Translations under genes and position numbers: made by a program
Shown: positions 1 through 7,052 of the stretch, piece by piece
How positions within the stretch are numbered: the first letter of the stretch is position 1
Layout: every line of letters starts with the position of its first letter
The notes under the pieces: generated by a model
What the model was told of the DNA's origin: nothing
The model's database searches: none
Seen by the model: the letters and a program-made list of their open reading frames with translations, nothing else
NCBI GenBank assembly: GCA_910588295.1
Contig: CAJUQO010000080.1
Coordinates: 1-9,605, forward strand
Length of the DNA: 9,605 bases
Direction of reading: 5' to 3'
Source: an uncultured Lachnospiraceae bacterium
GTDB lineage: Bacteria > Bacillota > Clostridia > Lachnospirales > Lachnospiraceae

Positions 1-644
1 ACTGTACCTCCGACCTGAATGCATGGGTGAATCTGTTTAAGGAATTTGCGGATACCTTCGGAATGAACATTGATATGAACGATCTCTTTGGTACGCTGTA
101 CCGTAAAGCTCTGGAGGGAGATGCGGCCTGCGGCGGCCTGCTGGCCTACAATTATCTATCCGGCGAGCATGTGACCGGTATGGAGGAGGGGCGGCCTCTC
201 TTTGTGCGTCGGCCCGACAGCGTCTTTACTTTGGCAAACTTTATGCGGGTGCATCTGTACACGGCCCTGGGCGCTTTAAAAACCGGCATGGATATTCTGA
301 CGAAACAGGAGCATGTGGCGGTGGACAATATCCTTGGGCACGGCGGGCTTTTCAAAACGGAGGGCGTGGGCCAGCGTATCCTGGCGGCGGCTTTGAATAC
401 TCCGGTGTCCGTGATGGCTACGGCGGGAGAGGGCGGCGCCTGGGGCGTGGCTGTTCTCGCGGCCTACGCGATAGCCCGAAAGGAAGGGGAAACTCTGGAA
501 CGCTACTTGGCAGATAAAGTCTTTGGTAGTGCCGAGGGCAGCCGTGTGGTTCCGAACCCGAAAGAAGCGGAGGATTTCGAAAAATTTATGGAGACCTACC
601 GGAAAGGCCTTGCTATCGAGCGGGCCGCCGTGGATCATATGTAG
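1..644 (+). CDS. FGGY-family carbohydrate kinase, C-terminal part (5' end outside window)
   Basis: The reading frame is open from base 3, so the start lies upstream; the GTG at 27 is internal. About 213 C-terminal residues remain, compared with roughly 500-540 for a whole FGGY kinase. These enzymes phosphorylate sugars such as xylulose or ribulose with ATP in the cytoplasm. The visible part begins with a CTSDLNAWVNLFKEF stretch and carries the ATP-side block DNILGHGGLFKTEGVGQ, followed by TAGEGGAWGVAVLAAYA, which corresponds to the family's conserved C-terminal glycine/alanine-rich helix. That pattern is typical of the clostridial kinases often found in pentose (arabinose/ribulose) operons, but the substrate cannot be set from this half. 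The next gene starts 22 bases after the stop with no terminator between, so the two may share a transcript. Family assignment is fairly sure; substrate is inference. Confidence 0.82.
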   Translation, partial: CTSDLNAWVNLFKEFADTFGMNIDMNDLFGTLYRKALEGDAACGGLLAYNYLSGEHVTGMEEGRPLFVRRPDSVFTLANFMRVHLYTALGALKTGMDILTKQEHVAVDNILGHGGLFKTEGVGQRILAAALNTPVSVMATAGEGGAWGVAVLAAYAIARKEGETLERYLADKVFGSAEGSRVVPNPKEAEDFEKFMETYRKGLAIERAAVDHM

Positions 645-666
645 ACATACGAGGAGGAAAAGTATT

Positions 667-1869
667 ATGGAAAAAATTATTATGAAAACGCCGCTGGTGG
701 AGATGGATGGGGATGAGATGACCCGGATCCTCTGGAAAATGATCAAGGACGAGCTTCTGCTCCCCTTTATTGATCTGAAGACGGAGTATTATGACCTTGG
801 ACTGGAGAAGCGGAATGAGACCGACGACCAGATTACCGTGGACGCGGCCAATGCCACGAAAAAATACGGCGTGGCGGTCAAATGCGCCACGATCACGCCC
901 AATGCGGCACGCATGGACGAGTACCATTTGAAAGAAATGTGGAAAAGTCCCAACGGAACTATCCGCGCCCTGCTGGACGGCACGGTGTTCCGTGCGCCCA
1001 TCGTGGTAAAGGGGATAGAGCCCTGCGTGAAAAACTGGAAAAAACCCATCACCCTGGCCCGTCACGCCTATGGGGATGTGTATAAAAATGTAGAAATGGT
1101 CATTCCCGGCCCCGGTAAGGTGGAACTGGTGTATACAGCCGAAGACGGCACGGAAAACCGCAGCCTGGTACATGATTTTAAGGGTTCCGGCGTGGTTCAG
1201 GGCGTACACAACCTGACCGCATCCATCGAGAGCTTTGCGAGAAGCTGCTTTACTTATGCCCTGGATACCCATCAGGATCTCTGGTTTGCCACGAAGGATA
1301 CGATCTCCAAACAGTATGACCATACCTTCAAAGATATATTTGAGGAGGTATTTGAAAAAGAATATAAGGAGAAATTTGAGAAGGCGGGCATCACCTATTT
1401 CTATACGCTGATCGACGACGCGGTGGCCCGCGTGATGAAAGGCGAGGGCGGCTTTATCTGGGCCTGCAAGAACTATGACGGCGATGTGATGAGCGACATG
1501 GTTTCCTCAGCCTTCGGTTCTCTTGCTATGATGACTTCCGTGCTGGTATCGCCCCATGGCTACTATGAATATGAGGCGGCCCACGGCACGGTACAGCGTC
1601 ACTACTACCGCCATCTGAAGGGTGAGGAGACTTCTACTAATTCCGTAGCAACCATCTTTGCCTGGACGGGGGCCCTGCGCAAGCGCGGAGAGCTGGACGG
1701 GATACCGGCCCTCGGTGAGTTCGCGGACAAGCTGGACAAAGCCACGCTGGATACCATCGCAGAAGGGAAGATGACCAAAGATCTGGCTATGATCACGAGC
1801 CTGGAAAATGTACAGGTGCTAAACAGCCGGGAGTTTATTCTGGCGGTGCGGGAAAAGCTGGAGAAATAA
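667..1869 (+). CDS. icd: NADP-dependent isocitrate dehydrogenase (eukaryotic-like homodimeric type)
   Basis: This 400-residue cytoplasmic enzyme oxidatively decarboxylates isocitrate to 2-oxoglutarate and makes NADPH. The start is ATG 667, nine bases after a perfect AGGAGG at 652-657; the same frame is open further upstream but has no comparable site. The sequence resembles the type found in animals and some bacteria, not the E. coli Icd type. It shows the isocitrate-binding block SPNGTIR (94-100), R109, RHAYGD (132-137, with R132 at the position of the human IDH1 hot-spot arginine), the catalytic lysine region around K210, the metal-binding aspartates in LIDD (250-251) and YDGD (271, 273), EAAHGT (303-308) followed by R311-H312 as expected for NADP preference, and ETSTN (321-325). 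Length and motifs are complete. In an anaerobe it probably serves 2-oxoglutarate/glutamate supply and NADPH. No other citrate-branch gene is visible here. Confidence 0.95.
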   Translation: MEKIIMKTPLVEMDGDEMTRILWKMIKDELLLPFIDLKTEYYDLGLEKRNETDDQITVDAANATKKYGVAVKCATITPNAARMDEYHLKEMWKSPNGTIRALLDGTVFRAPIVVKGIEPCVKNWKKPITLARHAYGDVYKNVEMVIPGPGKVELVYTAEDGTENRSLVHDFKGSGVVQGVHNLTASIESFARSCFTYALDTHQDLWFATKDTISKQYDHTFKDIFEEVFEKEYKEKFEKAGITYFYTLIDDAVARVMKGEGGFIWACKNYDGDVMSDMVSSAFGSLAMMTSVLVSPHGYYEYEAAHGTVQRHYYRHLKGEETSTNSVATIFAWTGALRKRGELDGIPALGEFADKLDKATLDTIAEGKMTKDLAMITSLENVQVLNSREFILAVREKLEK

Positions 1870-1961
1870 ACCATGGCTTCATACCTGTTGATGCATAGAG
1901 ATGTCCCTGCAGCCGACCCAGAGCTGGGTACGGTTTCCAGTATTATCAGATAGTACCAAAT

Positions 1962-1996
1962 ATGCAGAAAAGCCGCCGAGGGCGGCTTTTCTGCAT
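1962..1996 (+). terminator. Intrinsic terminator after the isocitrate dehydrogenase gene
   Basis: A perfect 16-bp inverted repeat pairs 1962-1977 with 1981-1996 around a three-base GAG loop. The core is GCCGCC/GGCGGC followed by CTTTTCT, with a matching AGAAAAG on the left, so the structure is nearly symmetrical and could stop transcription from either side. It lies about 90 bases after the icd stop and before the pab promoter. A weaker hairpin (ACCCA-GAGC-TGGGT) precedes it near 1917-1930. Confidence 0.85.
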
Positions 1997-2033
1997 GTCT
2001 GCGCACAAACAAAATCATGTTATATGTGGATGA

Positions 2034-2062
2034 TTGACATTTTCCGATATTTTCTCTATAAT
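2034..2062 (+). promoter_or_regulatory. SigA-type promoter of the pab operon
   Basis: TTGACA at 2034-2039 and TATAAT at 2057-2062 both match the consensus perfectly and are separated by the optimal 17 bases. Transcription should start near 2069, leaving a leader of about 75 bases before the pabA start at 2144. A consensus promoter feeding a small biosynthetic operon suggests that control happens after initiation, in the leader RNA. Confidence 0.9.
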
Positions 2063-2081
2063 ACAGAAAATACAGGTTACG

Positions 2082-2143
2082 GACCTAATCTCACTTTAGG
2101 ATAACGACTGTGCAATACACAGAAAGCGAGGTAGGTCTTTTTT
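2082..2143 (+). promoter_or_regulatory. Structured 5' leader of pabA, candidate attenuator or riboswitch
   Basis: The leader can fold into one long hairpin. GACCTA (2082-2087) pairs perfectly with TAGGTC (2132-2137), then CTC 2090-2092 with GAG 2128-2130, CTTT 2094-2097 with AAAG 2123-2126, and CTGTG 2108-2112 with CACAG 2118-2122 around a CAATA loop. A ten-base bulge, AGGATAACGA (2098-2107), sits only on the 5' side. Six T's (2138-2143) follow the base of the stem and touch the ATG, giving a terminator-like end. The ribosome-binding site GAGGT (2128-2132) lies inside the closed stem. A competing hairpin pairs CCTAA (2084-2088) with TTAGG (2096-2100) and would free the ribosome-binding site and break the terminator stem. 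By eye it does not match the THF, ZTP, purine, preQ1 or T-box patterns. The pairings are seen in the sequence; regulation is inferred. Confidence 0.6.
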
Positions 2144-2734
2144 ATGTATTTTATGGTCGATAATTACGATTCTTTTGTCTATAATCTGTCCGCTTACATG
2201 CAGGAGCTGGGACAGCAGGTTCTGGTCAGGCGGGCTGATGAGGCAGATCTGTCTGAAATCTATGCGCTGCAACCGGAGGGGATCATTCTTTCCCCCGGCC
2301 CGAAGCGCCCGGCGGATGCCGTGGAATCCCACAGAGTGTTACAGGAATTTCATAATAAAATCCCGATCCTCGGCGTCTGTCTTGGCCATCAGGCCATGGG
2401 ACAGGCATTTGGGGCCAGAGTGTGTAAAGGCCGCCGCCCCATGCACGGGAAGATCACGAAAATCCGCCACGACGGGACGGGCCTGTTTGCCGGGCTGCCT
2501 GCTGTTTACAGGGTGACGCGCTACCATTCCCTGGTGGTGGCAGACGAACCGTTTCCAGCCTGTCTGCGAGTCAATGCGCGGAGTGAGGATGGGGCTATCA
2601 TGGGATTGGAACACAGGGAATGGCCCCTCTACGGGGTACAGTTCCATCCGGAGGCAGTACTGACCGAATACGGGAAAGAGCTTTTGATGAATTTTCACAG
2701 GATATGCAGACGATGGAGGGAAATATGCGGCTGA
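2144..2734 (+). CDS. pabA: Aminodeoxychorismate synthase, glutamine amidotransferase subunit
   Basis: The 196-residue class I glutamine amidotransferase releases ammonia from glutamine and passes it to PabB for aminodeoxychorismate synthesis, the first committed step to p-aminobenzoate and folate. The N-terminus MYFMVDNYDSF aligns with the usual MILLIDNYDSF, which supports ATG 2144 over the internal ATG at 2153. The oxyanion-hole loop LSPGP is at 49-53, the nucleophile Cys79 lies in GVCLGHQ, and the His168/Glu170 pair lies in QFHPE, so the triad is complete. PabA and TrpG are close relatives and some bacteria share one for both pathways; the partner gene next door indicates PabA, though an additional TrpG role cannot be excluded. 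The 3' end overlaps pabB by ten bases, suggesting translational coupling. Confidence 0.93.
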   Translation: MYFMVDNYDSFVYNLSAYMQELGQQVLVRRADEADLSEIYALQPEGIILSPGPKRPADAVESHRVLQEFHNKIPILGVCLGHQAMGQAFGARVCKGRRPMHGKITKIRHDGTGLFAGLPAVYRVTRYHSLVVADEPFPACLRVNARSEDGAIMGLEHREWPLYGVQFHPEAVLTEYGKELLMNFHRICRRWREICG

Positions 2735-4149
2735 TACAGGAATATGGACAATACCCGGAAATCGAGCGGATATTTGCTCAGGTACAGGGGGAGAAAGACG
2801 CTGTATTTCTGGACTCATCCCTACATGGTTCACTGGGACGCTATTCCATCATTGCCCTGCATCCCTATATGAAACTGGTAAAGGGAGAGCAGTTTACGGT
2901 GAACGGCGAAGTATCCAAAGAAAAATTTGAGGTCTTTGTGAAGCGATATCTGAAGGAGCACAGGGAAGAAAATCCCACAGGGCTCCCCCTGGTATCCGGC
3001 GCGGTGGGGTATTTTTCCTATGATTACGGGCGCGTGAAAGAGGGCGTGGCATCACGGCATGGTAAAGAGGCAGATATCCCGGACTGTGTGCTGATTTTTT
3101 ACGACAGCTTTATGATCGAGGAGCATGAAAAGCAGAAGCTGTTTCTGATTGCCAATGGCCATGGACAGGATTGCCGGAAGGGAATGGCAAAGCTGCAGGC
3201 CCTTGTAGATCTGGCGGAGAAAAGGGAGGGGGCCGTTATTTATGACGGGCTGCCCGCGCCCCCAAAAAACGGGGGAAAATCAGAAGGGCAATTTCTGAAA
3301 GGAAATCACCGGCCGAAAGCATGTGAGTGCAAAGTAACGGCAAATTTTACCAAAGAGGATTATAAACAAGCCGTTCGGAAAATGATACAGTACATCATCG
3401 AAGGGGACATCTACATAGCCAACATGACCCAGCGGCTTCGAATAGAAAGCGACATGTCTCCCTACGAACTGTTCCGCAGGCTACGAAAAGTGAATCCGTC
3501 GCCCTTTGGCGGTTATTTTAATTATGGTGATTTCCAGATCATATCCGCCTCCCCGGAGCGTTTCCTGCAGATGCGGGACCGTCATATTCAGACCCGCCCC
3601 ATCAAGGGAACCCGAAAACGCGGAAGGATACCGGAGGAAGATAGGGCCCTTCGCAGAGAGCTGGAGCTATCTGAAAAAGATAAAAGTGAACTCCTGATGA
3701 TTGTGGATCTGGAGCGGAACGACCTGAACCGCATATGTGTGCCGGGAAGCGTAAAAGTGACGGAGCTGTTTACCGTGGAGGCCTATGCAACGGTTTTCCA
3801 TCTGGTTTCCAATGTCGGGGGAGAGCTCCGGGAGGAGCTGACCGCTATGGATCTGCTGGAGGCCGCTTTTCCGGGAGGCTCGATCACCGGGGCGCCGAAG
3901 CTGCGGGCCATGGAGCTTGTTGATGAGCTGGAGCATGGCAGACGGGATCTGTATACCGGTTCCATGGGCTATCTGTCCCTGGACGGGGACTGCGATCTTA
4001 ATATTGTGATCCGGACAGCACTGTACCGGGACGGCATCTATCATCTGGGCGTAGGCGGCGGCATTACCTGTGAGTCGGATCCGGAATTTGAGTATGAGGA
4101 AACGATACAGAAAGCCAGGGCATTTTTGAATATTTTTGAGGAAGAATAG
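2725..4149 (+). CDS. pabB: Aminodeoxychorismate synthase, chorismate-binding subunit
   Basis: PabB uses ammonia from PabA to convert chorismate to 4-amino-4-deoxychorismate. The start chosen is ATG 2725 (MRLIQEYGQYPEIERIF), just after GGAGGG at 2715-2720; the frame stays open upstream, but that part is shadow inside pabA. The product is 474 residues, normal for the family. The N-terminal domain covers roughly 1-150. A hydrophilic, proline/glycine/lysine-rich linker sits around 180-205, and the chorismate-binding domain runs from about F208 to the end. Its PIKGT motif carries Lys294, which distinguishes aminodeoxychorismate synthases from anthranilate synthases (PIAGT). Other catalytic blocks are MIVDLERNDL (325-334), PGGSITGAPK (383-392) and GVGGGITCESD (442-452). 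The stop codon abuts the pabC start (TAG-ATG) with no gap. Confidence 0.94.
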   Translation: MRLIQEYGQYPEIERIFAQVQGEKDAVFLDSSLHGSLGRYSIIALHPYMKLVKGEQFTVNGEVSKEKFEVFVKRYLKEHREENPTGLPLVSGAVGYFSYDYGRVKEGVASRHGKEADIPDCVLIFYDSFMIEEHEKQKLFLIANGHGQDCRKGMAKLQALVDLAEKREGAVIYDGLPAPPKNGGKSEGQFLKGNHRPKACECKVTANFTKEDYKQAVRKMIQYIIEGDIYIANMTQRLRIESDMSPYELFRRLRKVNPSPFGGYFNYGDFQIISASPERFLQMRDRHIQTRPIKGTRKRGRIPEEDRALRRELELSEKDKSELLMIVDLERNDLNRICVPGSVKVTELFTVEAYATVFHLVSNVGGELREELTAMDLLEAAFPGGSITGAPKLRAMELVDELEHGRRDLYTGSMGYLSLDGDCDLNIVIRTALYRDGIYHLGVGGGITCESDPEFEYEETIQKARAFLNIFEEE

Positions 4150-4929
4150 ATGGAAATTATACTGGATGACGGATTTCAATTTGGATTGGGGGTTTTTGAG
4201 ACGATCGCTATAGAAAAGGGCCGGCCCCTTTTTCTCGACTGGCATCTGGAACGAATGCGCGGCTCCCTGGGGGAGCTGGATATCCGGCAGACGGTCACGG
4301 AACGCCAGGTGACGGAGTACCTTACATCCCACCAGGCCGACAGAGCCGCCTTGAAAATCATGGTGTCGGATAAGAATATCTTATTTACAATGCGTCCGAA
4401 CCCCTATATCCCCGAAAGAGCAGAGAAGGGCTTCCGCCTGATGTACAGCAGCGTATACCGTAATGAAACCTCTCCACTGGTGCGCCATAAGACCATGAAT
4501 TACGGGGATTGTATATGGGAAAGACGCCGTGGGGCCCTCCTGAATGCGGATGAAGTGATTTTTCTGAACAGCAGAGGAGAGATCTGCGAGGGCACGGTAT
4601 CCAATATATTTTTTGTCTCCGGTGAAAAGCTGTTCACACCGCCGGTATCCTGCGGGCTGCTTCCGGGAACCGCGCGGCGTTTTGTCATGGAATCCTTTTC
4701 TGTGACGGAACAGGTGCTAAGGAGAGAAGATGCCGCGAAAATGGATGAGTGCTTTGTGACCAATTCTCTGATGGGCATTATGCCGGTGGTGGGTTTAGGG
4801 GAAATAGAATTTCACAAAAGAAAGGCTACGGAACGATGCCGCCTGGCTTATGAACAGACGATCGCATTTTATACTCGCGGGCGTTATGATTTGCCGGCGC
4901 TATCGCCCGTATATGCCCGCGAGCGCTAA
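4150..4929 (+). CDS. pabC: Aminodeoxychorismate lyase (class IV PLP enzyme)
   Basis: This 259-residue protein should remove pyruvate from aminodeoxychorismate to yield p-aminobenzoate, using pyridoxal phosphate. It belongs to the branched-chain aminotransferase/lyase fold IV family. The N-terminus is short and begins directly at the GFQFGLGVFETI block (about 8-19), skipping the usual MYLNG lead-in. The PLP lysine is probably K114 in RHKTMNYGDCIWER. EGTVSNIFF (147-155) and CGLLPGTAR (168-176) contact the cofactor, and TNSLMGIMPV (204-213) is the usual late motif. D-amino-acid and branched-chain aminotransferases share these motifs; the position after pabAB decides for PabC. It is the last gene of the operon and converges on the ABC-F gene with only eight bases between stop codons. 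The last 18 residues are encoded by a perfect inverted repeat. Confidence 0.9.
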   Translation: MEIILDDGFQFGLGVFETIAIEKGRPLFLDWHLERMRGSLGELDIRQTVTERQVTEYLTSHQADRAALKIMVSDKNILFTMRPNPYIPERAEKGFRLMYSSVYRNETSPLVRHKTMNYGDCIWERRRGALLNADEVIFLNSRGEICEGTVSNIFFVSGEKLFTPPVSCGLLPGTARRFVMESFSVTEQVLRREDAAKMDECFVTNSLMGIMPVVGLGEIEFHKRKATERCRLAYEQTIAFYTRGRYDLPALSPVYARER

Positions 4930-4955
4930 TGAAGCGTTCACTCACTGAGCGCTTC
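4874..4955. repeat. Two inverted repeats at the pabC / ABC-F convergence
   Basis: CTCGCGGGC (4874-4882) is the exact reverse complement of GCCCGCGAG (4915-4923), inside the last codons of pabC. A second hairpin pairs 4931-4940 with 4946-4955 (GAAGCGTTCA / TGAGCGCTTC, one G-U) around CTCAC and covers both stop regions. Neither is followed by a T-run on either strand, so they are not canonical terminators, but with two convergent genes they may block read-through or protect the 3' ends. Confidence 0.45.
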
Positions 4956-6848
4956 CCATTCTTCGTAAAGCTCCGCCAATTTTTCCGAGATTTCCTCTTT
5001 TTCCCTGGACAGCTCGGCGCATTTGGCGGCGTCGGTGGCATTCTCCTCCAGGGCAAACAGCTCGTCGATCTCACTGTCCCTGGCCTCCAGCTTTTCTATA
5101 GCATCTTCCAGCCGTTTGAGGGCGTTTTCTTTTTTGCGACGGGCCGCCAGCAGCTCCTTTTCCTGCTGCCAGGAGAGCTTGGTGTCAGAGGGGGCGTCTG
5201 CCGCTTTCTCCTGGACATTGGCCGGCGCGTAGATGCTGGTCAGCTCGTCCCGCTTCTCCAGATAGTAATCATAATTTCCGATATAATTCACCAGCGTTTG
5301 GTTGGTCAGATCCAGAATCCTCGTGGCAGTCTGATTAATAAAATAACGGTCGTGGGAGACGTAGAGCACCGTGCCAGTGTAGTTTTTCAGTGCGCTCTCC
5401 AGAATCTCTTTGGATGTAATGTCCAGATGGTTGGTGGGCTCATCGAGGATCAGGAAATTCGCCTCGGAGAGCATCAGTTTCGCCAGAGATACCCGGCCCC
5501 GCTCGCCGCCGGAGAGGGTGGAGATGGGCTGGAATACTTCGTCGTCCCGGAACAGGAACGCCGCCAGGACGTTGCGGATCTTCGTATTGTTCAGCGACGG
5601 ATAGTCATCGGAGATCTCCTGAAAAATGGTCTTATCCATATGAAGCACATGGTGCTCCTGGTCATAATAGCCGATCTTCACCTTTGTGCCCAAAGAAAAT
5701 TTACCCCCGTCAGGCTGTATCAGCCGATTCAGGATTTTTAAAATCGTCGTCTTTCCCGTGCCGTTTTTGCCAATGATGGCCACCTTTTCCCCGCGGCTGA
5801 TATTAAAGCTGACGTCAGAGAAAAGCGGCAGTCCGGGGTAGGCTTTTGACAGATTTTCCACATGAAGTACGTCATTGCCGCTGACAACGTTTGGCTCCAG
5901 CTCCAGTTTCATAGCGTAATCCGTATTTTCCGGCTTGTCCAGCACCTCCATTTTATCCAGCATTTTTTCCCGGCTCTCGGCCCGGCGGATAGATTTTTCC
6001 CGGTTAAAAGAACGCAGTTTGGTGATGACTGCCTCATGATGGGCGATTTCCTGCTGCTGATTCATCCAGGCATGGAGCTCGGCCTCCCGGATGACCTTCT
6101 TTTTTTCCGCGAAAGCGGTATAATTGCCGTCAAAGGCCAGGCAGGAGCCGTGTTCCAGCTCCACCACCTTGGAAACCACCTTGTCCAGAAAATAGCGGTC
6201 GTGGGAGACAAGGATGACCGCGCCGGGATAATTCAGAAGATAGGTTTCCAGCCAGGCGATGGACTCCATGTCCAGGTGGTTGGTGGGCTCGTCCAGGAGC
6301 AGCACATCCGGCGCCAGGAGCAGGAGCTTGCCCAGGGCCACCCGGGTCTTCTGTCCGCCGGAGAGGGTGGAAATGGGTTTGGTGAAATCGGATTCGGTAA
6401 ACCCTAAACCTTTTAACACGCCTGTAACTTCACTTTTATAGGCATACCCGTTTTTCTGTTCAAATTCCTGGGTACATGTTGTGTAAGTATTGAGCAGGCG
6501 CTCCAGCTGATCGCCGGAGGTATGCTTCATCTGCTGTTCCAGCTCACGGATACGCTGTTCTAGCTCCAGCACATCAGCTTTGGCCTGTAGCAGCCCATCG
6601 TAGATCGTTGATTCCACAGCCAGATCCTGATGCTGGGACAGGTAGCCCAGCGCTTTGCCTTTGGCCAGGACGGCTTCGCCGGAATCGGCGCTGTACTCGC
6701 CGGTGATGATCTTGAGCAGGGTGGACTTCCCCGCCCCGTTGGCGCCGATCAGGGCGATCTTCTGGCGTTCTTCCATATGGAAAGAGATATCTTTCAGTAT
6801 TTCCGTAGTTCCGAAACTTTTATATATATGATGACAGGACAGGATCAT
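4938..6848 (-). CDS. ABC-F family ATPase, YdiF/Uup-like translation factor
   Basis: ABC-F proteins are soluble twin-ATPase factors that bind the ribosomal E site and relieve stalled or drug-bound ribosomes. The start used is ATG at 6848 (MILSCHHIYKSFG), seven bases after GGAAG; another in-frame ATG at 6872 has no ribosome-binding site. The 636-residue product shows ABC domain 1 with Walker A GANGAGKST (35-43), LSGGQ (162-166) and LLLDEPTNHLD (183-193). A charged helical interdomain linker spans about 250-320. ABC domain 2 carries GKNGTGKTT (360-368), LSGGE (445-449) and LILDEPTNHLD (466-476). A C-terminal coiled coil rich in Glu/Lys runs from about 560. There are no membrane segments, so it is not an exporter. 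The C-terminal extension fits the YdiF/Uup-type group, which are mostly housekeeping; an antibiotic-resistance role is not shown. The gene stands alone with its own leader. Confidence 0.93.
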   Translation of the reverse strand: MILSCHHIYKSFGTTEILKDISFHMEERQKIALIGANGAGKSTLLKIITGEYSADSGEAVLAKGKALGYLSQHQDLAVESTIYDGLLQAKADVLELEQRIRELEQQMKHTSGDQLERLLNTYTTCTQEFEQKNGYAYKSEVTGVLKGLGFTESDFTKPISTLSGGQKTRVALGKLLLLAPDVLLLDEPTNHLDMESIAWLETYLLNYPGAVILVSHDRYFLDKVVSKVVELEHGSCLAFDGNYTAFAEKKKVIREAELHAWMNQQQEIAHHEAVITKLRSFNREKSIRRAESREKMLDKMEVLDKPENTDYAMKLELEPNVVSGNDVLHVENLSKAYPGLPLFSDVSFNISRGEKVAIIGKNGTGKTTILKILNRLIQPDGGKFSLGTKVKIGYYDQEHHVLHMDKTIFQEISDDYPSLNNTKIRNVLAAFLFRDDEVFQPISTLSGGERGRVSLAKLMLSEANFLILDEPTNHLDITSKEILESALKNYTGTVLYVSHDRYFINQTATRILDLTNQTLVNYIGNYDYYLEKRDELTSIYAPANVQEKAADAPSDTKLSWQQEKELLAARRKKENALKRLEDAIEKLEARDSEIDELFALEENATDAAKCAELSREKEEISEKLAELYEEWEALSE

Positions 6849-6890
6849 CTTGCATCTTCCTTTCTTTGACATTACTTTTGGAACACATTC

Positions 6891-6938
6891 TTACGCCTTG
6901 CACAGAGCATGTGCAAGGCTGTCTGAAATGTTATACAT
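6891..6938 (-). CDS. Possible 15-residue leader peptide upstream of the ABC-F gene
   Basis: On the minus strand, ATG at 6938 opens a short frame encoding MYNISDSLAHALCKA, ending in TAA at 6893-6891, about 42 bases before the ABC-F start. It contains a perfect 10-bp hairpin (6895-6904 with 6910-6919, five-base loop) whose 3' arm ends just before the stop codon. GGAGGT lies only about one base before this ATG and directly after the -10 box, so the predicted transcript would start at or just before the ATG and translation would be nearly leaderless. Upstream ORFs with hairpins often control drug-inducible ABC-F genes. Expression of this one is a guess. Confidence 0.35.
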   Translation of the reverse strand: MYNISDSLAHALCKA

Positions 6939-6945
6939 TACCTCC

Positions 6946-6973
6946 ATTATACTGATTTTTCCGGTTTTGACAA
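6946..6973 (-). promoter_or_regulatory. Promoter of the ABC-F gene
   Basis: Read on the minus strand, TTGTCA (6973-6968) and a perfect TATAAT (6951-6946) are separated by 16 bases. The predicted start near 6939 gives a leader of about 90 bases. It is divergent from the promoter at 7053-7081, with about 80 bases between the two -35 boxes. Confidence 0.75.
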
Positions 6974-7023
6974 GAATGCATTTGAAAACAGCTATTAAAG
7001 GGCATTCCGGAAAAATGCATTCT
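6956..7023. repeat. Nested inverted repeats between divergent promoters
   Basis: AGAATGCATTT (6973-6983) is the perfect reverse complement of AAATGCATTCT (7013-7023), an 11-bp repeat with a 29-base spacer. A second pair, TTTTTCCGG (6956-6964) and CCGGAAAAA (7007-7015), is 9 bp and overlaps the first, so the two foldings exclude each other. The left arms overlap or abut the -35 box of the ABC-F promoter. It may be an operator region or the remains of a small palindromic element. Confidence 0.5.
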
Positions 7024-7028
7024 CTTAT

Positions 7029-7043
7029 TGATAAATTTTATCA
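7029..7043 (+). promoter_or_regulatory. Fur-box-like 7-1-7 palindrome
   Basis: TGATAAA-T-TTTATCA is a perfect 7-1-7 inverted repeat. It agrees with the classical Fur-family site TGATAAT-N-ATTATCA at 12 of 14 half-site bases. It ends ten bases before the -35 box of the promoter for a Fur-like gene, so autoregulation is a reasonable inference. A second near-palindrome, CTAATAT/AAATTAG (7060-7073), lies between that -35 and -10 and could be an additional operator. Confidence 0.6.
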
Positions 7044-7052
7044 TCTGAATAA

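Noticed and set aside
613..1323. Minus-strand open frame of 236 residues
   Set aside because: It is antisense to the isocitrate dehydrogenase; it has no ribosome-binding site or recognisable motif.
2063..2143. T-box or TRAP control of pabA
   Set aside because: There is no AGGGTGGNACCGCG T-box sequence and only one GAG/TAG pair where TRAP needs many; the leader is also too short.
2620..2724. Longer N-terminus for PabB
   Set aside because: These 35 codons are an out-of-frame reading of pabA; PabB homology and the ribosome-binding site begin at 2725.
4929..5741. Plus-strand open frame of 270 residues
   Set aside because: It is antisense to the ABC-F gene, which has full ATPase motifs; the plus-strand translation has no family features.
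5862..6407. Plus-strand open frame of 181 residues
   Set aside because: It is another antisense shadow of the ABC-F gene.
6849..6872. Alternative ABC-F start at 6872
   Set aside because: There is no ribosome-binding site before it, whereas GGAAG is well spaced before the ATG at 6848, and the family begins with an MILxxxxIxKSFG-like sequence.
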